Shown: one piece after another, positions 44,816-57,093 of the stretch
Position numbering within the stretch: the first letter of the stretch is position 1
Layout of the letters: the number at the start of each line of letters is the position of its first letter
Assembly (NCBI GenBank): GCA_027604685.1
Contig: JADHYX010000026.1
Location: 36,440-100,439, forward strand
DNA length: 64,000 nucleotides
Direction of reading: 5' to 3'
Source: Lobulomyces angularis
Taxonomy: Eukaryota > Chytridiomycota > Chytridiomycetes > Lobulomycetales > Lobulomycetaceae
Made by a program: the position numbers and the translations under genes
Notes under the pieces: model-generated
Told to the model about the DNA's origin: nothing
Databases searched by the model: none
Seen by the model: only the letters and a program-made list of their open reading frames with translations

Positions 44816-46103
44816 ATGTTTACTACTAGAATACTGTTGGCTAGAAAAACGAGTTCCAAATTGCTAAAACTAAAAACAACAGATAATGCAAATAATGTTG
44901 GCAACAGTATTTTCCAATCAATATTTTTAAAAAAAAAAAATAGTCTGAAACAAAACTTTAATGAAAATATCAATGAAGTTAAAGCAACTCTTAATATTGC
45001 TAATAAAATAAATATTAGTAATAAAATCAAAGCTACTTCCAGGAAGGTAGATGTAAAAAAAAAGGATATCCTAATAGAAACTGCGAATAAATTGAGCGTT
45101 GCCTCCAATGCTATTCTTGTAGGTGCAGAGCCAAATGACAATTCCATGCAGGAAAGACTTGAAGCTAAAGCAACGCTTCAAAAATTAAATAAACAAACCG
45201 AAATAGAAGAAGGTTGGAGAGATTCTAACAGGGTTGAAGTGGATAAAAACCTAAACAATCATAATGATGCTACAGTTGATAAAGAAAATACTTATCAGAA
45301 TGATGCTGAAGATGATAAAAGTTTACCACTTGAAGTCGCTGAAAAAGATTGGTATTCTGGAAAAGTTTTTCACGCTAACAAAGACTTCGAAAGTGAAGAA
45401 GAGTTCATTCCGAAATGGAAAAGAAATGCTTCAAGGAATAAACAAGCTGATGAAAGTAAAATTTTTATTTTCTAACATTTTAACATTTTTTAAACAAAAT
45501 TGACATAGTTGACGAAAAAATTACAGCCTTGTCATCGACTGAAGAATTAATTGCCATTGTACAAAATATTTTGTTAGAAAACAGAGGATTTAACATTACA
45601 GTCATCGATGTTAAATTTAAAACTGACTTCACCCAGTATTTGGTAATATGTGAAGGTACTTCATGGCGCCAATTGTATAATCTGTGTAGTAATGTGAAAA
45701 AACAGGTAATAAAAATATTTTTTTTATATTTAATTTTTTTTTTTTTTAACGGTAGGTCAGAAAATTTTTATTGCCAGATTCACCATTAATAGGAGAGGGG
45801 TTTACAATTGATGGAGAAGATAGTTCAGATTGGATGTGTGTAGATATGGGTTCCATAATTTTACACTGTTTTACACCAGAAGCAAGAAAGCACTACGATT
45901 TGGAAGGACTTTGGAATAACATTGATGAGTACAATAGTAGTTTGGAAACCGAAGATTCAAGTTTAGATGAATTATTAGAGTCTGGGCTAAAAGAAAATAC
46001 CGCTAATGATTTTAGTTTACAAGAATCCAAGAAGAGCGAAAATTTGATGAAACGGATCAATGTAAAAGTTAAAAAAACAAAACAGAGCAATGTTTATAAA
46101 TAA
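44816..46103 (+). CDS. RsfS/Iojap-like mitochondrial protein
   Basis: Three exons; the ATG at 44816 starts MFTTRILLARKTSSKLLKL, a basic hydroxylated presequence-like N-terminus. About 200 charged residues without known motif follow. Exon 2 (from TTGACG after intron end TAG near 45509) encodes STEELIAIVQNILLENRGFNITVIDV. Exon 3 gives VRKFLLPDSP, then DWMCVDMGSIILHCFTPEARKHYDLEGLW, the RsfS/Iojap signature (DWxxxDxGxxxxHxFxxxxRxxYxLExLW). RsfS-family proteins bind ribosomal protein L14 and block subunit joining; mitochondrial versions act in mitoribosome assembly, and in fungi the domain also occurs in Atp25. The C-terminus is acidic, then basic. The assembly gap just upstream means a longer N-terminus cannot be excluded. 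Confidence 0.85.
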
Positions 46104-46368
46104 AAAGAAAACATGAATTCTAAAAAGAATATAAGAAAAGTTCATTTAAATTTTTTTTTAATTTTTTTTTTTTTATTTAATTTAAATTTATCCATACATA
46201 TAATGCAATAGTAAATAAAAAATATTTATGTTATTAATACAAACAATTTTTAACTTTATTTTTTGTTTTTTTTTTATTATACAAATATATAATACAAAAG
46301 TAGATAAAAAAATACACAAAGAATCTTTTAAATACAATAGCCATCTATTTTTTTAGACAGTCAACTAT

Positions 46369-47574
46369 CTACCACCTATTCTTGTAGTTTCCTGCATTGG
46401 CACTGTTTGTATTATGTTGCATGTAATTAGTATTAGATGTGCCTGGAGAAGAAGTTGATGTAGAAGAATTTCCGGAGCTCGCCATACTGTATGTTAAGGA
46501 CATAGCAACAAAGATGGAGACGTCTTCTAAAATGAAGCCCAAAAAAAAGTATTCACCGTAAAGGTTGGCATAGCGCACCATGGCAGCAATAAAGTAGATA
46601 ACAATAGGAATACTAATTTGAATTAGAATGGTTTTACTAATTCTTTTTAAATGTCCAGTTCCAATTTTTGCAGATGTTACTTGACCATAAATTTTAACGA
46701 ATGGAATAAAAAAGCAAACTTAAAAGATATTAAAAAAGAAAAAAATTAGAATTAAAACTAAGTCTTTAATTATTACCCAAGAGTAAAAAGTATAAAATGG
46801 AAAATCCGATTTTTCCTAGACCGTTTAAACGTGTATCTAAAGGCATGCCGCAATTAGTAAAGGAAATGTTTAATAAAGTAGCAGAAGCAACAGTAATTAA
46901 GGAAGCGCCAAATAAAGTAAATAAAAGTATTCTGGCATACAGTTGAATTGACTTTGGTACTAAAACTGTAATTCTTATTATCAAAACTGGGTTGCTAAAA
47001 AAAAAAGTTGCAAAGTTGATTTTATGATTTTAAATTCTATTACCATAACAAGTGAAAAAATATAAAGGAAAGAAATCTGACATAATTAATGGGTAGACAC
47101 TTTGATAATTCACCAGGTTGGTAGTTTGTATAAAGAGTATCAACGAAAGATATAACCTCCTGAAGAATTAAACAAATACCAGCCAAAAACTGGACAATGT
47201 CAGTTTTTGTTCCGCGATTCAAAGATAAGTTTCTTAAAGTGACTATCAAAAAAAAATTACAGTTAGTTATAGGGCAAAGAACATATTTACGGTAGAGGGC
47301 AATGACAGTAGCAGCACCCCAAGAAAAAGCTAGAAAAAAGCATTAAATTGGGAAAGTAGATTGCAAATAAACAGGAAGATGAATAAATATGAATGACATA
47401 GTATAAATGATTATCAATTATTGTGACTTCGGTTTGGATAATTAAACTAGGAGTATTGATGAATCAAAAGATGTTGTAGAATTTTTCAAGTAAAAAAAAT
47501 ATACCCAACAATGGAGCAGCTGTGTTTCCAGCGAAGGTGTTTAACGAAGGAGCAATTACACTTGAGTTTGACAT
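46369..47574 (-). CDS. Seven-helix membrane protein with Ser/Thr/Asn-rich tail
   Basis: Five exons from ATG 47574 (MSNSSVIAPSLNTFAGN) to TAG 46369, about 330 residues. The first intron (about 47510-47331) is unusually long at roughly 180 nt. Seven hydrophobic segments are visible: AFSWGAATVIALY, DIVQFLAGICLILQEVISFV, RFLSFIFFHLLC, YARILLFTLFGASLITVA, GFSILYFLLLVCFFIPF, ILIQISIPIVIYFIAA and ILEDVSIFVAMSLTYSM. NSS and NTF near the extracellular-type N-terminus suggest possible glycosylation. The tail SSGNSSTSTSSPGTSN is a typical phospho-rich cytosolic end. The topology suits a receptor-like protein, but no known GPCR motif is present. It shares topology with the gene at 175-1275. Confidence 0.7.
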
Positions 47575-48193
47575 TTATGAGTCGATCATTCTGGGGCAGC
47601 TTTTGTTTTATATATCCTCTGCCACCTCGTGGCTTTATTTTGGCGACAACGCGGCTTTGTGAAATTTTGTTGCAAATTTTACGATTGCAATTTGAGATTA
47701 TTCGAGTCATTAATTTTACTGGAAGTTTCACCATGTTTTGCATCAGAAGCCTAACAATATGTAATTGAACTATTCAGCTCATTCATACACATTTCATCTG
47801 CTTCACTTCTTTTACCAACCAACAAAATTTTTTCTGTTATGTGTGGAGTGGCTTTTTGCATTCATATGTTCCAAACCATATTGGAAAACCAACTTAATAT
47901 AGCAGTGAATTTATGCTCTACGTTTTTCAATTTCAATATGTTCAATACCTATAACATTAATTTTATATTTGTGTTCGTCAGTTTATATGCAATAATCATA
48001 CTTTAATTTTTTCAACTTTTTTTAATTGAAACAAATTCAGAAAATAAATTACTAAAGAAGAAAAATATTATAATGTTCAAATAAAAAAATTTGATGATTT
48101 AAATATAAAATTAATAATTTAAAAATACAACATTATAAAATATTTTAAAAACAATTAAAAAAAATTTAATAGTGTGATTCAATTTTAATTTTT
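47575..48193. other. Intergenic
   Basis: About 620 bp between the seven-helix gene start and the 3' end of the PIAS-like gene. The first 200 bp are less AT-rich with a long antisense frame (47511-47768, overlapping exon 1 of the seven-helix gene) that has no support. No gene called. Confidence 0.5.
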
Positions 48194-51100
48194 TTAGTCT
48201 TCGTCTGTATCACTTTCAAGCCAATTGACTTCTTTTGTTAATTCATCTAAATTCCTTTCTTTAATTTTGCGATCTTTAGTGTTAAATTCTAAATTTTCGG
48301 AAGTAAAATTGGAAACAACTTTAACAGAGTCAAGTTTAACTTTTTTGCTGGTATTGGTTTCAGTTAAATCAATACTAATTCTTTTTCTATCATTAATATT
48401 GTCAACTATCTTAAACTTTTTATCACCAAAAGCGTCTATCATGACATTTGAATTTTCTTTTAAGTTTTTAACAACATCTGACTCTAAAACATAATTAAAA
48501 TATTCATCAAAAATTAAATTAAAATTAATTAAATTTTCTTGATTCAATTTTTTTAAACTTAATGGTATAATTGGGTTACTGCAAATAGGGCAAATTGAAT
48601 TCGGAGTTTTTAATTGCTGGTCGTACCATGATTTTAAATCAAAACACTAAATAAATAAATTGTAAATTAAATCAAAAAAAAGTTTAGAGATACTTCTAAG
48701 TGTTGACACATGAAACCTCTTACTGGATATCCAATTTTTTTTTTTGAAATGGGGTCCATTAAGGAAAATCTAATGCTCAGTTCCTCGTGATTTCTATTAC
48801 TGCTTTCAGAGGTGATATTCATCTGCGTAATTTTGTCATTAACTTTCGAAGAAGATAGAAATATTAAGAAATTTATAAAAAAAAAACATACTTTTTCTTA
48901 TGGTGCTACCAGCATCAAGTCTGCTATCATGCTTAATTTTATACAGTAAAGAATCGAAATCTATTTCCCCGTACATCAAAATTTTACAAAATGCCCTGTC
49001 AGATCCTAGAACGGGAAAAAATAAAAAAGAAAAAAAAAAAGAAAAGCGCTACCTCCAATTGTGTTAGAAATTCTTACAATATTTTCTTGTGTTAAACAAT
49101 TTTTAGGAATATCACCCTCAAAATAAATTTTACTTCCTTTATCTTCATGCGAAAATAAGTAAGATTTTTTTAAAACTATATTCACACAGTTAACTTCTAC
49201 TGATATGAACTTAATTTCTTCTTTTGCCTCCTTAGGGTAATCATAAATACACAGTTTGGCAATGTAATTTGAATTAGCTATGTTTTTAGTTAAGGTGTTG
49301 TAATTAAACAAATTATAAAATTAATAATGATGACAAATAAAAATTTTTACCATTTAAAAATTTTATGCCATCATCGCTAAATGGAAACCTAAAAATTAAA
49401 TGATTCAATGACGTTTTGTTACGAACTTTGAAAAAAATAAAAAGTATTTAAAATTAGAACTCAGAAAATATTTAAGATAGTTCATACGATTTCCCATTAA
49501 ATGAATAAGTCCTTTGGTAGGTAAAGAAGTGTACTCAGTTATTGTTTTCAATTTTATAACTTTTTCACTTTCGATTACATTTCGTTCTGCTGAACCTATA
49601 TTGTTCGCTATGAATTTCCCTTCGTAGGGATCTGTGGCGTTGTTTATAATATTTCTTCTCTCATTAATAATCGGAACTGGATTTTTTATTGTATCTTTCG
49701 TTGAATTTATTGTGTTATCAGCATCAAACTTTTGATTTAGAACAGTTGTAAACATTAAATTGGTTTTTTCTTTATCAGAGGAAGATTCAAAAGGTAATGG
49801 TATTGGCTCCACAGCAATAGGAGTTTTCGTAATCTTGTTAATGGTGTCTTTACTACTTCTTCTTGTTAATTTTGAAATTGAATCTTTTTCAATGGAATCC
49901 ATACTTTCTTCTAAGTTCAAATCCACTATTTCAGGAGTAGCCTCTTTTTCGATTGCGGTATATTCTTGCGACGACTTATCGTATATAATTAATGGTTCTA
50001 ACTGTAAATCTGCTGAACCAGATTTTATACTGGTAGTCAGCTTTGATACCTGACTTGCTTCAGTTGGTGGAGATATTTCAGATGACAAGGTTCCTGCAAC
50101 TAAGCTTTTTTTTTGTGTAATATGAGGAGCAGTTGTTACAGCAGTTTTAGTAGAAGTTTGCATTGGAGTAATTGATACCGGGGGAATCCTATTGTATACT
50201 TGGGTTGAAAAACTATTCAGATTTTCAGGGACACTAGCTACAATACTAGAATGCTGTATACTTTCAATGCTGACATTATGCAAAGTTGAAGAAGCCTGAT
50301 TTTGATTTTGTGGAAATGCCCCAGAAACCATCTGCTGCTGCCCGTTAGACTTGTTTGGTAAAGAAACCGATTCTAAAGGATTATTTGTATTAACAATCAC
50401 ATTGGGTGTAGAATTTGTGGAATTTTGTGTTAAGTGAGAAACTTCATCTTTAGAGGAAGTAGATACAGCATTTTGATCAGCGCCTATATCTATATTTGGA
50501 GCACATTTTTGTTTTAGGTGAGCATTTAATTTTTCCTTTGTACTGAAATTTACTCCACACAAAGTACACTGATAATCACATGTATTACTCTTATCCGTGG
50601 AATCGAAAGTATCCGTTTGTGATTTCTGAGTGTGTTGATGTTGCAAAGTAGCGCCAGTGGCAAAGGGATAAGATGGATTTATTGCTTGGTTGCTATTTGG
50701 CTGCAAATGTTCTCTTGAAGAATGTTGGACTTGCTGATTTTGATTTGAATTCAAGGATTGTGGTACTTGATATAAGGGACGTATTTGCTGCTGTTGTCCA
50801 AAAGGTAACTGATGTCCTTGAAAGTGGTATCCTATTGGCAACTGGTACATTTGATGTGGCAACAGATATTGCAGCTGCGTATTAGCAGGTTGTGAAGTTT
50901 GACGTTGTGCCGCATTTGAAGGGAGAAAGACTTTTGGTTCATTGGATAAAGAATTGAAAAAGGCTAAAAAAAATGAAAAATGAATTAGAGAAATATTAAG
51001 ATTTTACCAATGAACTCCGTATCCATTTTTTCGACTTTGGTATATATTTGAGCAATGACTTTTTTTAGTGGGCGAGAATTATTGCACTTCGATGCAGAAA

Positions 51101-52186
51101 CAAATGCAATTTTTATAAATTCCTTCATCATTGGAGTAAGTTCAGGTGAATACGCTTCTTCCTGTGCTTTGTAAAACTTTATTACCTCTTCACAACAAAC
51201 TTCAAAATAATTGGCGTCCTTTTTCAAAAATGATATAACCTAGATATTTTTAAGTAAAAAAAGGAAAAAATATAGAGAGTATTTAAAAGATGAACATAAA
51301 AAGTTCTTGTTTACATCTTCTAAAAAAGTAATACAATCTCTAGGTGATTTTTTCTTGAATTCTAAATTTTGAGTAGGTCGCACTGGTGTATGTTGATTTA
51401 TTTTTAAGGTATTACCAGCATTTTGATTGGAATAGGTATGACTAAAATTATTCAGCCTCTTATTATCTAAAGTTTGATTATATTCATCGTTTATTGTTGG
51501 ACTAAAATTGCCAATGTTATTCATATTATTGATATTTTTCTTAGTAGTGTCACTTGCAGTATTATAAAAGTTTTTATTGCTATAATTACCAGTATTGCCA
51601 GTAATATTTTGATTATAATTTTTAAGATTTTGAAGAAGACTCGAAGCATCTTCTGTTTGATTTTTGTAATTATACTTTTGAAGATTTAATTGTGTTGTAT
51701 TAGTATTCAAAAAAGAATCAGTTTGACCTTCACTAACGCCTAGATTCTGGGTCACTGGTTTAAAAGAATTGAGGTTATTAACGTTTTGAGATGATTGTGG
51801 ACTTAACAAGAGAACATCTGAGAATAAAAAACAATTATTAAACATCCATATTAAATAATTTTGAAAAGTAATCAATTATATTTTTTATTTTTATTGTTTG
51901 TTGACTAAGATAGTAAAATTTTACCTAACTTCTTTAACTTTTCATCTTTTTTTACTTCCACAGCGTTTTTCAAAGTGGTGTAAACTTCTTTGTATCTGTT
52001 AACTTCTTTCTAACAATAAAAATTAAGGAGAAATTAAATTAAGTTGTTAGTTTAACTATTTGAAATTACTTGTAAAATAGCTATTTCCTCTAACTTTTGA
52101 TCTAATTGAGCTTTAGAGTTAAAGTAAAGATTGCCTGCCTTTCGACAATTCTCCTTCAAGGAATTTAACTCCTTATCCTCATCCAT
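48194..52186 (-). CDS. PIAS/SIZ-type SUMO E3 ligase (SP-RING, PINIT)
   Basis: About a dozen exons from ATG 52186 to 48194, roughly 1,100 residues. The N-terminus is a coiled coil (KELNSLKENCRKAGNLYF, KEVNRYKEVYTTLKNAV). An Asn/Gln-rich region follows, then a helical piece with FEVCCEEVIKFYKAQEEAY, and a Gln-rich stretch. A single C2H2-like finger reads YQCTLCGVNFSTKEKLNAHL. The PINIT-like domain includes NKTSLNHLIFRFPFSDDG and ANSNYIAKLCIYDY. The SP-RING has ISFSLMDPISKKKIGYPVRG, FMCQHLE, FDLKSWYDQQ and ICPICSNPI, with the C/H/C/C ligands present. The C-terminus is acidic (NWLESDTDED), resembling a SUMO-interacting end. SP-RING ligases hold Ubc9-SUMO near nuclear substrates. No SAP domain was found at the N-terminus, unlike Siz1. 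Confidence 0.85.
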
Positions 52187-52887
52187 TTTAACGAAAGGTA
52201 AATTGAAAATTTTTTTTTTTTTTAAAATTTATTCACCCTGTATTCATACAATATTTTTACATTATTTAAGAATTACGGCATTTTGTTGGATATAGTAGGC
52301 ACATGGGAAGTTTAAATACGTAGATAAATATTTTACGGGTTTGTTGTATCATTTTTAATTTACCGTCTTTATTTTTCTAGAAATGCTTTTAAACTTGAAA
52401 ACATTCACATGTAAAAGCAAATTTTAATATGGCTAAATGAATGGAATTACATTAGCTTCATAAAGAGAATTTTATGTAAATTTGTTGTTTTTGTTTAGTA
52501 GTGACCAAATCACGAAAAAAATCCATACCTCAAAAGATGAAAAAAAAAGTTAGTCACGCAAATAAATCATTTCCTTCTTTTAACAACGGAATCATAATTC
52601 ATTTTCTAATTTTTTTAAATTTAAACTTTATATTTTCTCTTTGCAAACAATTGAACAACAATATTGTTACAGTTTATGAAATGCCCTATTTAAGCTAGCC
52701 TTCTTATATTTGTTAAAAAATAATAATTTAGGCTTTAACGAAATATTATAGTTTAATCAATTTAAAATTTTGTATTGAAAGAAAAAGAAATTGAATTTTA
52801 TAACGAAAATGTCTGAATAGAAGTTTGATAGGGTTTTCTTAGGTTTTACAACTAAAACGTAATTTTTTAAAAAGAAAATACTTTAAT
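52187..52887. other. Divergent promoter region of PIAS-like and RPT2 genes
   Basis: About 700 bp. A Lys- and hydrophobic-rich frame at 52501-52698 lacks an ATG (it starts GTG) and is rejected. It presumably holds both promoters; no proteasome-associated control element (GGTGGCAAA type) was seen. Confidence 0.5.
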
Positions 52888-54519
52888 ATGGTATAATTAT
52901 TTGAATTTTTTAATTTAAAATAATTCAAAAACTAGGGTCAAAATCAATCTGCACTACCTGGTGGGCCACCAGGTGAAAAAGGAAAAGATGATAAAGTATG
53001 TTGAAAAAATTTGAAATTTTGATTGTTTAATAACACCTTTTCTTTTTTTTAGAATAAGAAAGATAAACCGAAGAAATGGGAGCCACCTCTTCCAACTAGA
53101 GTTGGAAAAAAGAAGAAGAAGGGACCAGAATCTACCAAAAATTTACCTCCTGGTAATAAATGACAATTTTTTTTTCTTAAAAAAGTATTATTTTATTATT
53201 TTTTAGTATTTCCTTCAACAAGATGTAAATTGAAGCTTCTAAAAATGGAAAGAATAAAAGATTACCTGTTGATGGAAGAAGAATTTGTTCAAAATCAAGA
53301 AAGATTAAAACCACAAGAAGAAAAAGCTTTAGAAGAAAGAGGCAAAATTGATGAAATTAGAGGATCGCCAATGTTTGTTGGAAGTTTAGAGGAAATAATT
53401 GATGATGATCATGCAATAGTTTCAACGTCTACTGGACCAGAATATTATGTTTCAATCTTGAGTTTTGTTGATAAAGATCTTTTGGAACCTGGCTGTAGCA
53501 TACTTATTCATTATAAGGTAAAATTTTATTTATAATTTCGATTAAGAAAAAAAAAATAGAATATGGCGGTAGTTGGAGTATTGGCTGATGATGCAGATCC
53601 TATGGTGAGCGTCATGAAATTGGAAAAAGCTCCCACAGAGTCATACGCGGATGTAGGAGGTTTAGAGCAGCAAGTGCAGGAAATAAAGGAAGCTGTAGAA
53701 TTACCATTAACCCACCCTGAATTATACGAGGAGATGGGCATCAAACCTCCAAAAGGAGTAATTCTCTATGGTGTTCCTGGTACAGGAAAAACGTTATTAG
53801 CGAAAGCAGTAGCAAACCAAACCTCAGCAACCTTTCTGAGAGTTGTTGGGAGTGAATTGATACAAAAGTACCTTGGTGATGGGCCCAAATTGGTTCGAGA
53901 ACTGTTTAGAGTTGCAGAAGAAAATGCCCCTAGTATTGTTTTTATAGATGAAATTGATGCAGTAGGTACAAAAAGATACGATTCGCAATCAGGAGGTGAA
54001 AAAGAAATACAAAGAACAATGTTAGAATTGCTGAACCAGCTAGATGGTTTTGACAGTAGAGGAGATGTAAAAGTAATTATGGCTACAAATCGTATTGAAA
54101 GCCTTGATCCTGCCTTAATTCGTCCTGGTAACTTTAAATTTAATTACTTTTCAAATTTTAATATGAACACATGTTTTTATCAAATTTAAAGGTCGTATTG
54201 ATCGTAAAATTGAATTTCCTTTACCAGATATTAAAACCAAAAGAAGAATTTTCAATATTCACACTGGAAAAATGACTTTAGCTGATGACGTTGACCTTGA
54301 AGAATTTGTGATGTCAAAAGATGATTTGTCTGGTGCCGACATTAAGGTTACTTACCATTCTTAAGTTAATTTATTGGTTTCTAGGCTATTTGCACCGAGG
54401 CAGGACTGTTTGCTTTAAGAGAAAGGAGAATGAGGGTAATTGGTGAAGATTTTAGAAAAGCCAAGGAGAGGGTACTGTATAGGAAAAATGAGGGAACTCC
54501 GGAAGGATTATATCTATAA
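52888..54519 (+). CDS. RPT2: 26S proteasome regulatory ATPase RPT2 (subunit 4)
   Basis: Exon 1 is only the ATG (52888-52890); after a 45-nt intron, exon 2 starts at 52936 with [16 protein letters not shown]. The protein thus begins MGQNQS, the N-myristoylation signal known for Rpt2. Later exons give [18 protein letters not shown], a coiled coil ([19 protein letters not shown]) and the OB-fold part. The AAA domain has Walker A GVPGTGKT, Walker B IVFIDEID, sensor MATNRIE and arginine fingers RPGRIDRK across a junction near 54126/54192. The C-terminus GTPEGLYL carries the HbYX-type end that docks into the 20S alpha ring. RPT2 unfolds substrates and opens the gate of the core particle. The Val in the Walker A loop replaces the usual Pro; otherwise very conserved. 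Confidence 0.97.
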
Positions 54520-55293
54520 ATGTTTTCTTCTCATTTCGTTATGTATTTAATAAATTTATATGCTAGCAATTAATCACTTTTAGCAAATACTGGGAAAAAT
54601 TTTAATTAATTATAATTCTTTTGGTGAATTTTATTTTTTTTTGCAATGCTCGTAACATCCAACTATTTTTCAATTGTTTACACTAATTAATTAAAATTAT
54701 TGCTGATATGATTTTTCTAATTCATTTCTTGATAATATAGATTAAATTAAAAGGACATTAGTATTAGTTATAAACAACAATACCAGACTTCTCTAGTACT
54801 GTAAATTTGAATATAATCACAATCTATCCAAAATGCTTGTATTTTGTCTAGCGTTTTTTTTTCACTCATTCAATCATCAGCTAATAACAACCAGTGATTA
54901 CCACCAGCCTCATTACCTTCTAAATCATTCAAGATATGATGCACCCTAGATTTTGAAGACTAATTTATAAAGTTTTTACCGTTGCGATTCTACATGCTTT
55001 CGTACCGAATGCTAAATATTTCTGCTTATACGACGACAAAAAGTGTAAGATAGTTGGGGGAGATAAAAAACTCATCAGTTTCGTTTAGATTGTTCAGCTG
55101 TTGCTAAGAAAAATGAGTTACATTATCATTTATGTATTCGCTAAATTTTAAAATTTTAAGATTTAATTGAGTAATCATTGTATCATAATATATTCACTTT
55201 AAAAGCATGATCTGTTTGTAGAAGTTTAATCTTTTTGTTCATTTTTTTAACCATTGATCTGGTGTAACTTTATTTTTCTTAATTTTTTTGACA
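54520..55293. other. Intergenic
   Basis: About 770 bp between RPT2 and the DnaJ gene, both on the plus strand. AT-rich with a more balanced patch at 54840-55120, but frames are interrupted in all phases. No gene or RNA recognised. Confidence 0.5.
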
Positions 55294-56548
55294 ATGAAAA
55301 TAAATATATTTTTTATTGCTTGCTTCTTTACTTTTTTTCTTCAGTCGACAATATGTGGAAAAGATTTTTATAAGATATTAGGAGTTGCAAAATCAAGTAC
55401 AAAAAAACAAATAAAGAAGGCCTACATTAATTTATCCAAAAAGTTTCATCCCGATAAGTCAGAAGGAAACGAAAAACAGTTCATTAGCGTTACAGAAGGT
55501 AAAATTTTCGAAGAATTAGAATTCTTTTAATTCCCTTGTTTTCAAGCTTATCAAGTTCTAAGTGACGATGAAAAAAGAAGAATTTACGACCAGTACGGGG
55601 AGGAAGGACTGAAACAAGATAATCATCAATTTACTAATCCTTTTGATATATTTAGCAGATTCGGTAGCACTAATCGTCAACAAACAGAAAAAAAAGGCCC
55701 AGAAGTTTTAATTACGGTAGAATTTACACTTGAGGAATTATTTAACGGTGTAAATTTTGATATTGAGCTAAATAAGCAAGTAATATGCCCTACTTGTAGA
55801 GGTTCAGGTGCCAAAAATGATAATGATGTGAAAAAATGTACTGTATGTAACGGAAGTGGTGTAAAAATAGTAAAACAAATGATTGCTCCTGGATTTTACC
55901 AACAGATGCAAACAACGTAATTTAATTTTTAGTTTTTTTGCTATTTTCGCTAACAAAACTAGTTGTGATTCTTGTCATGGAAAAGGAAAAATAGTAAAAT
56001 CAACGTGCCCACATTGCAAAGGAAAAAAAGTGAAACGGGGAAGCAGGGAAATAAGTTTTAGTCTTGAACGCGGATCATTTGACGGACAAAAAATAGTATT
56101 TGATGGTGAAGGAGATGAACATCCAGATCAAAGTGCTGGAAATTTAATATTTGTAATAAAACAAATACCACATAATTTTTTTCGTAGAGAAGGTGAAAAC
56201 CTTTATCTTAAAGAAATTATTACATTAAAGGAGAGTTTGTTGGGTTTTGAGAGAAGAATTAAACATCTGGATGGGGAAATAATTACAATAACAAGGGAAG
56301 GTGTAACCCCTCCTGGTATTTAAATTGTTTTAAAATACAAAGTTTAATAGAAATAGGTTTTGTTCAATCGATTGAGGATCAGGGTATGCCGCATTATGAG
56401 TATGCTAGTGAACGAGGAAAGCTTTTCGTGGAGTATCACATTGCATATCCACATAAATTGAATGAAAAACAGATACAATGTAAGTAATATATTGAAATTA
56501 CAAATTAAAGCTAATTTTTTTTTTTTAGTTTTAAAAGATAGCTTTTAG
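55294..56548 (+). CDS. SCJ1: ER-lumenal type I DnaJ (Hsp40), Scj1-like
   Basis: Five exons. Signal peptide [22 protein letters not shown], then a J domain from [13 protein letters not shown] with the essential HPD (KFHPDKSEG) and [19 protein letters not shown] short G/F-like part ([10 protein letters not shown]) is followed by the client domain with four zinc motifs: [24 protein letters not shown] and CPHCKGKK (the last lacks the final Gly). C-terminal domain landmarks are [16 protein letters not shown] and [20 protein letters not shown]. The last small exon adds FLKDSF and a stop at 56548. It would partner ER Hsp70 (Kar2/BiP) in folding. The end shows no HDEL or KDEL retention signal, which is also so for some ERdj3-type proteins. 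Confidence 0.9.
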
Positions 56549-57093
56549 AATACTACCATTTTTTTTTTTATTTTTATAATAATTTATACTACTCTACAGA
56601 TAAAAATTTTTTTTAGCTATATTTACTTAATTTTACTAAATCAACATCATATGATTGAAAAAAGTTTTTTTATTTTTTTGTTAACCGCATTTTGAAATTT
56701 TAATTCGAACTATGTAAGGGTTGGGGTAAGATTATCATATTAAAGGATGCAAGCTTAACGAAAAATTGTTCAAGATTCGATATTCCGCAGTGACTCCTTA
56801 GATTGAAATGAAAGGTGAGCGTGATAAGCAACACTTTTCATGATATCTTCCTTACTAGTTCAGTTCCTTTTAAAGTAAAAGGTAATAACCTGTTTCTACT
56901 AAATATTTAGGTAATTTAGAAATAAGCATTAGTAAATAAATTCTTTATGACAAAATTAATGAGACCTTCAAAGTAGATTCATTGGTTCCATTATTAATAA
57001 ATGAAATAATTAAAATTTGAATTAAACAATAAATGATTGGCTAAAAGAATTTTTTTTTTTTTTTTTTTTAATTAATATATAGGAATTCTTATC
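56549..57093. other. Intergenic
   Basis: About 545 bp before the RasGEF gene. A GTGAGC donor-like site (56815) and TTCAG acceptor-like site (56862) could belong to a spliced 5' leader, but this is unsupported. No gene seen. Confidence 0.4.

Noticed and set aside
47511..47768. Balanced-looking frames on both strands around the seven-helix gene start
   Set aside because: They overlap exon 1 of the gene at 46369-47574, which is supported by in-frame splicing, and have no family match.
52501..52698. 65-codon frame in the PIAS/RPT2 spacer
   Set aside because: It starts with GTG, is rich in Lys, Asn and Phe, has no splice partner and no family resemblance.
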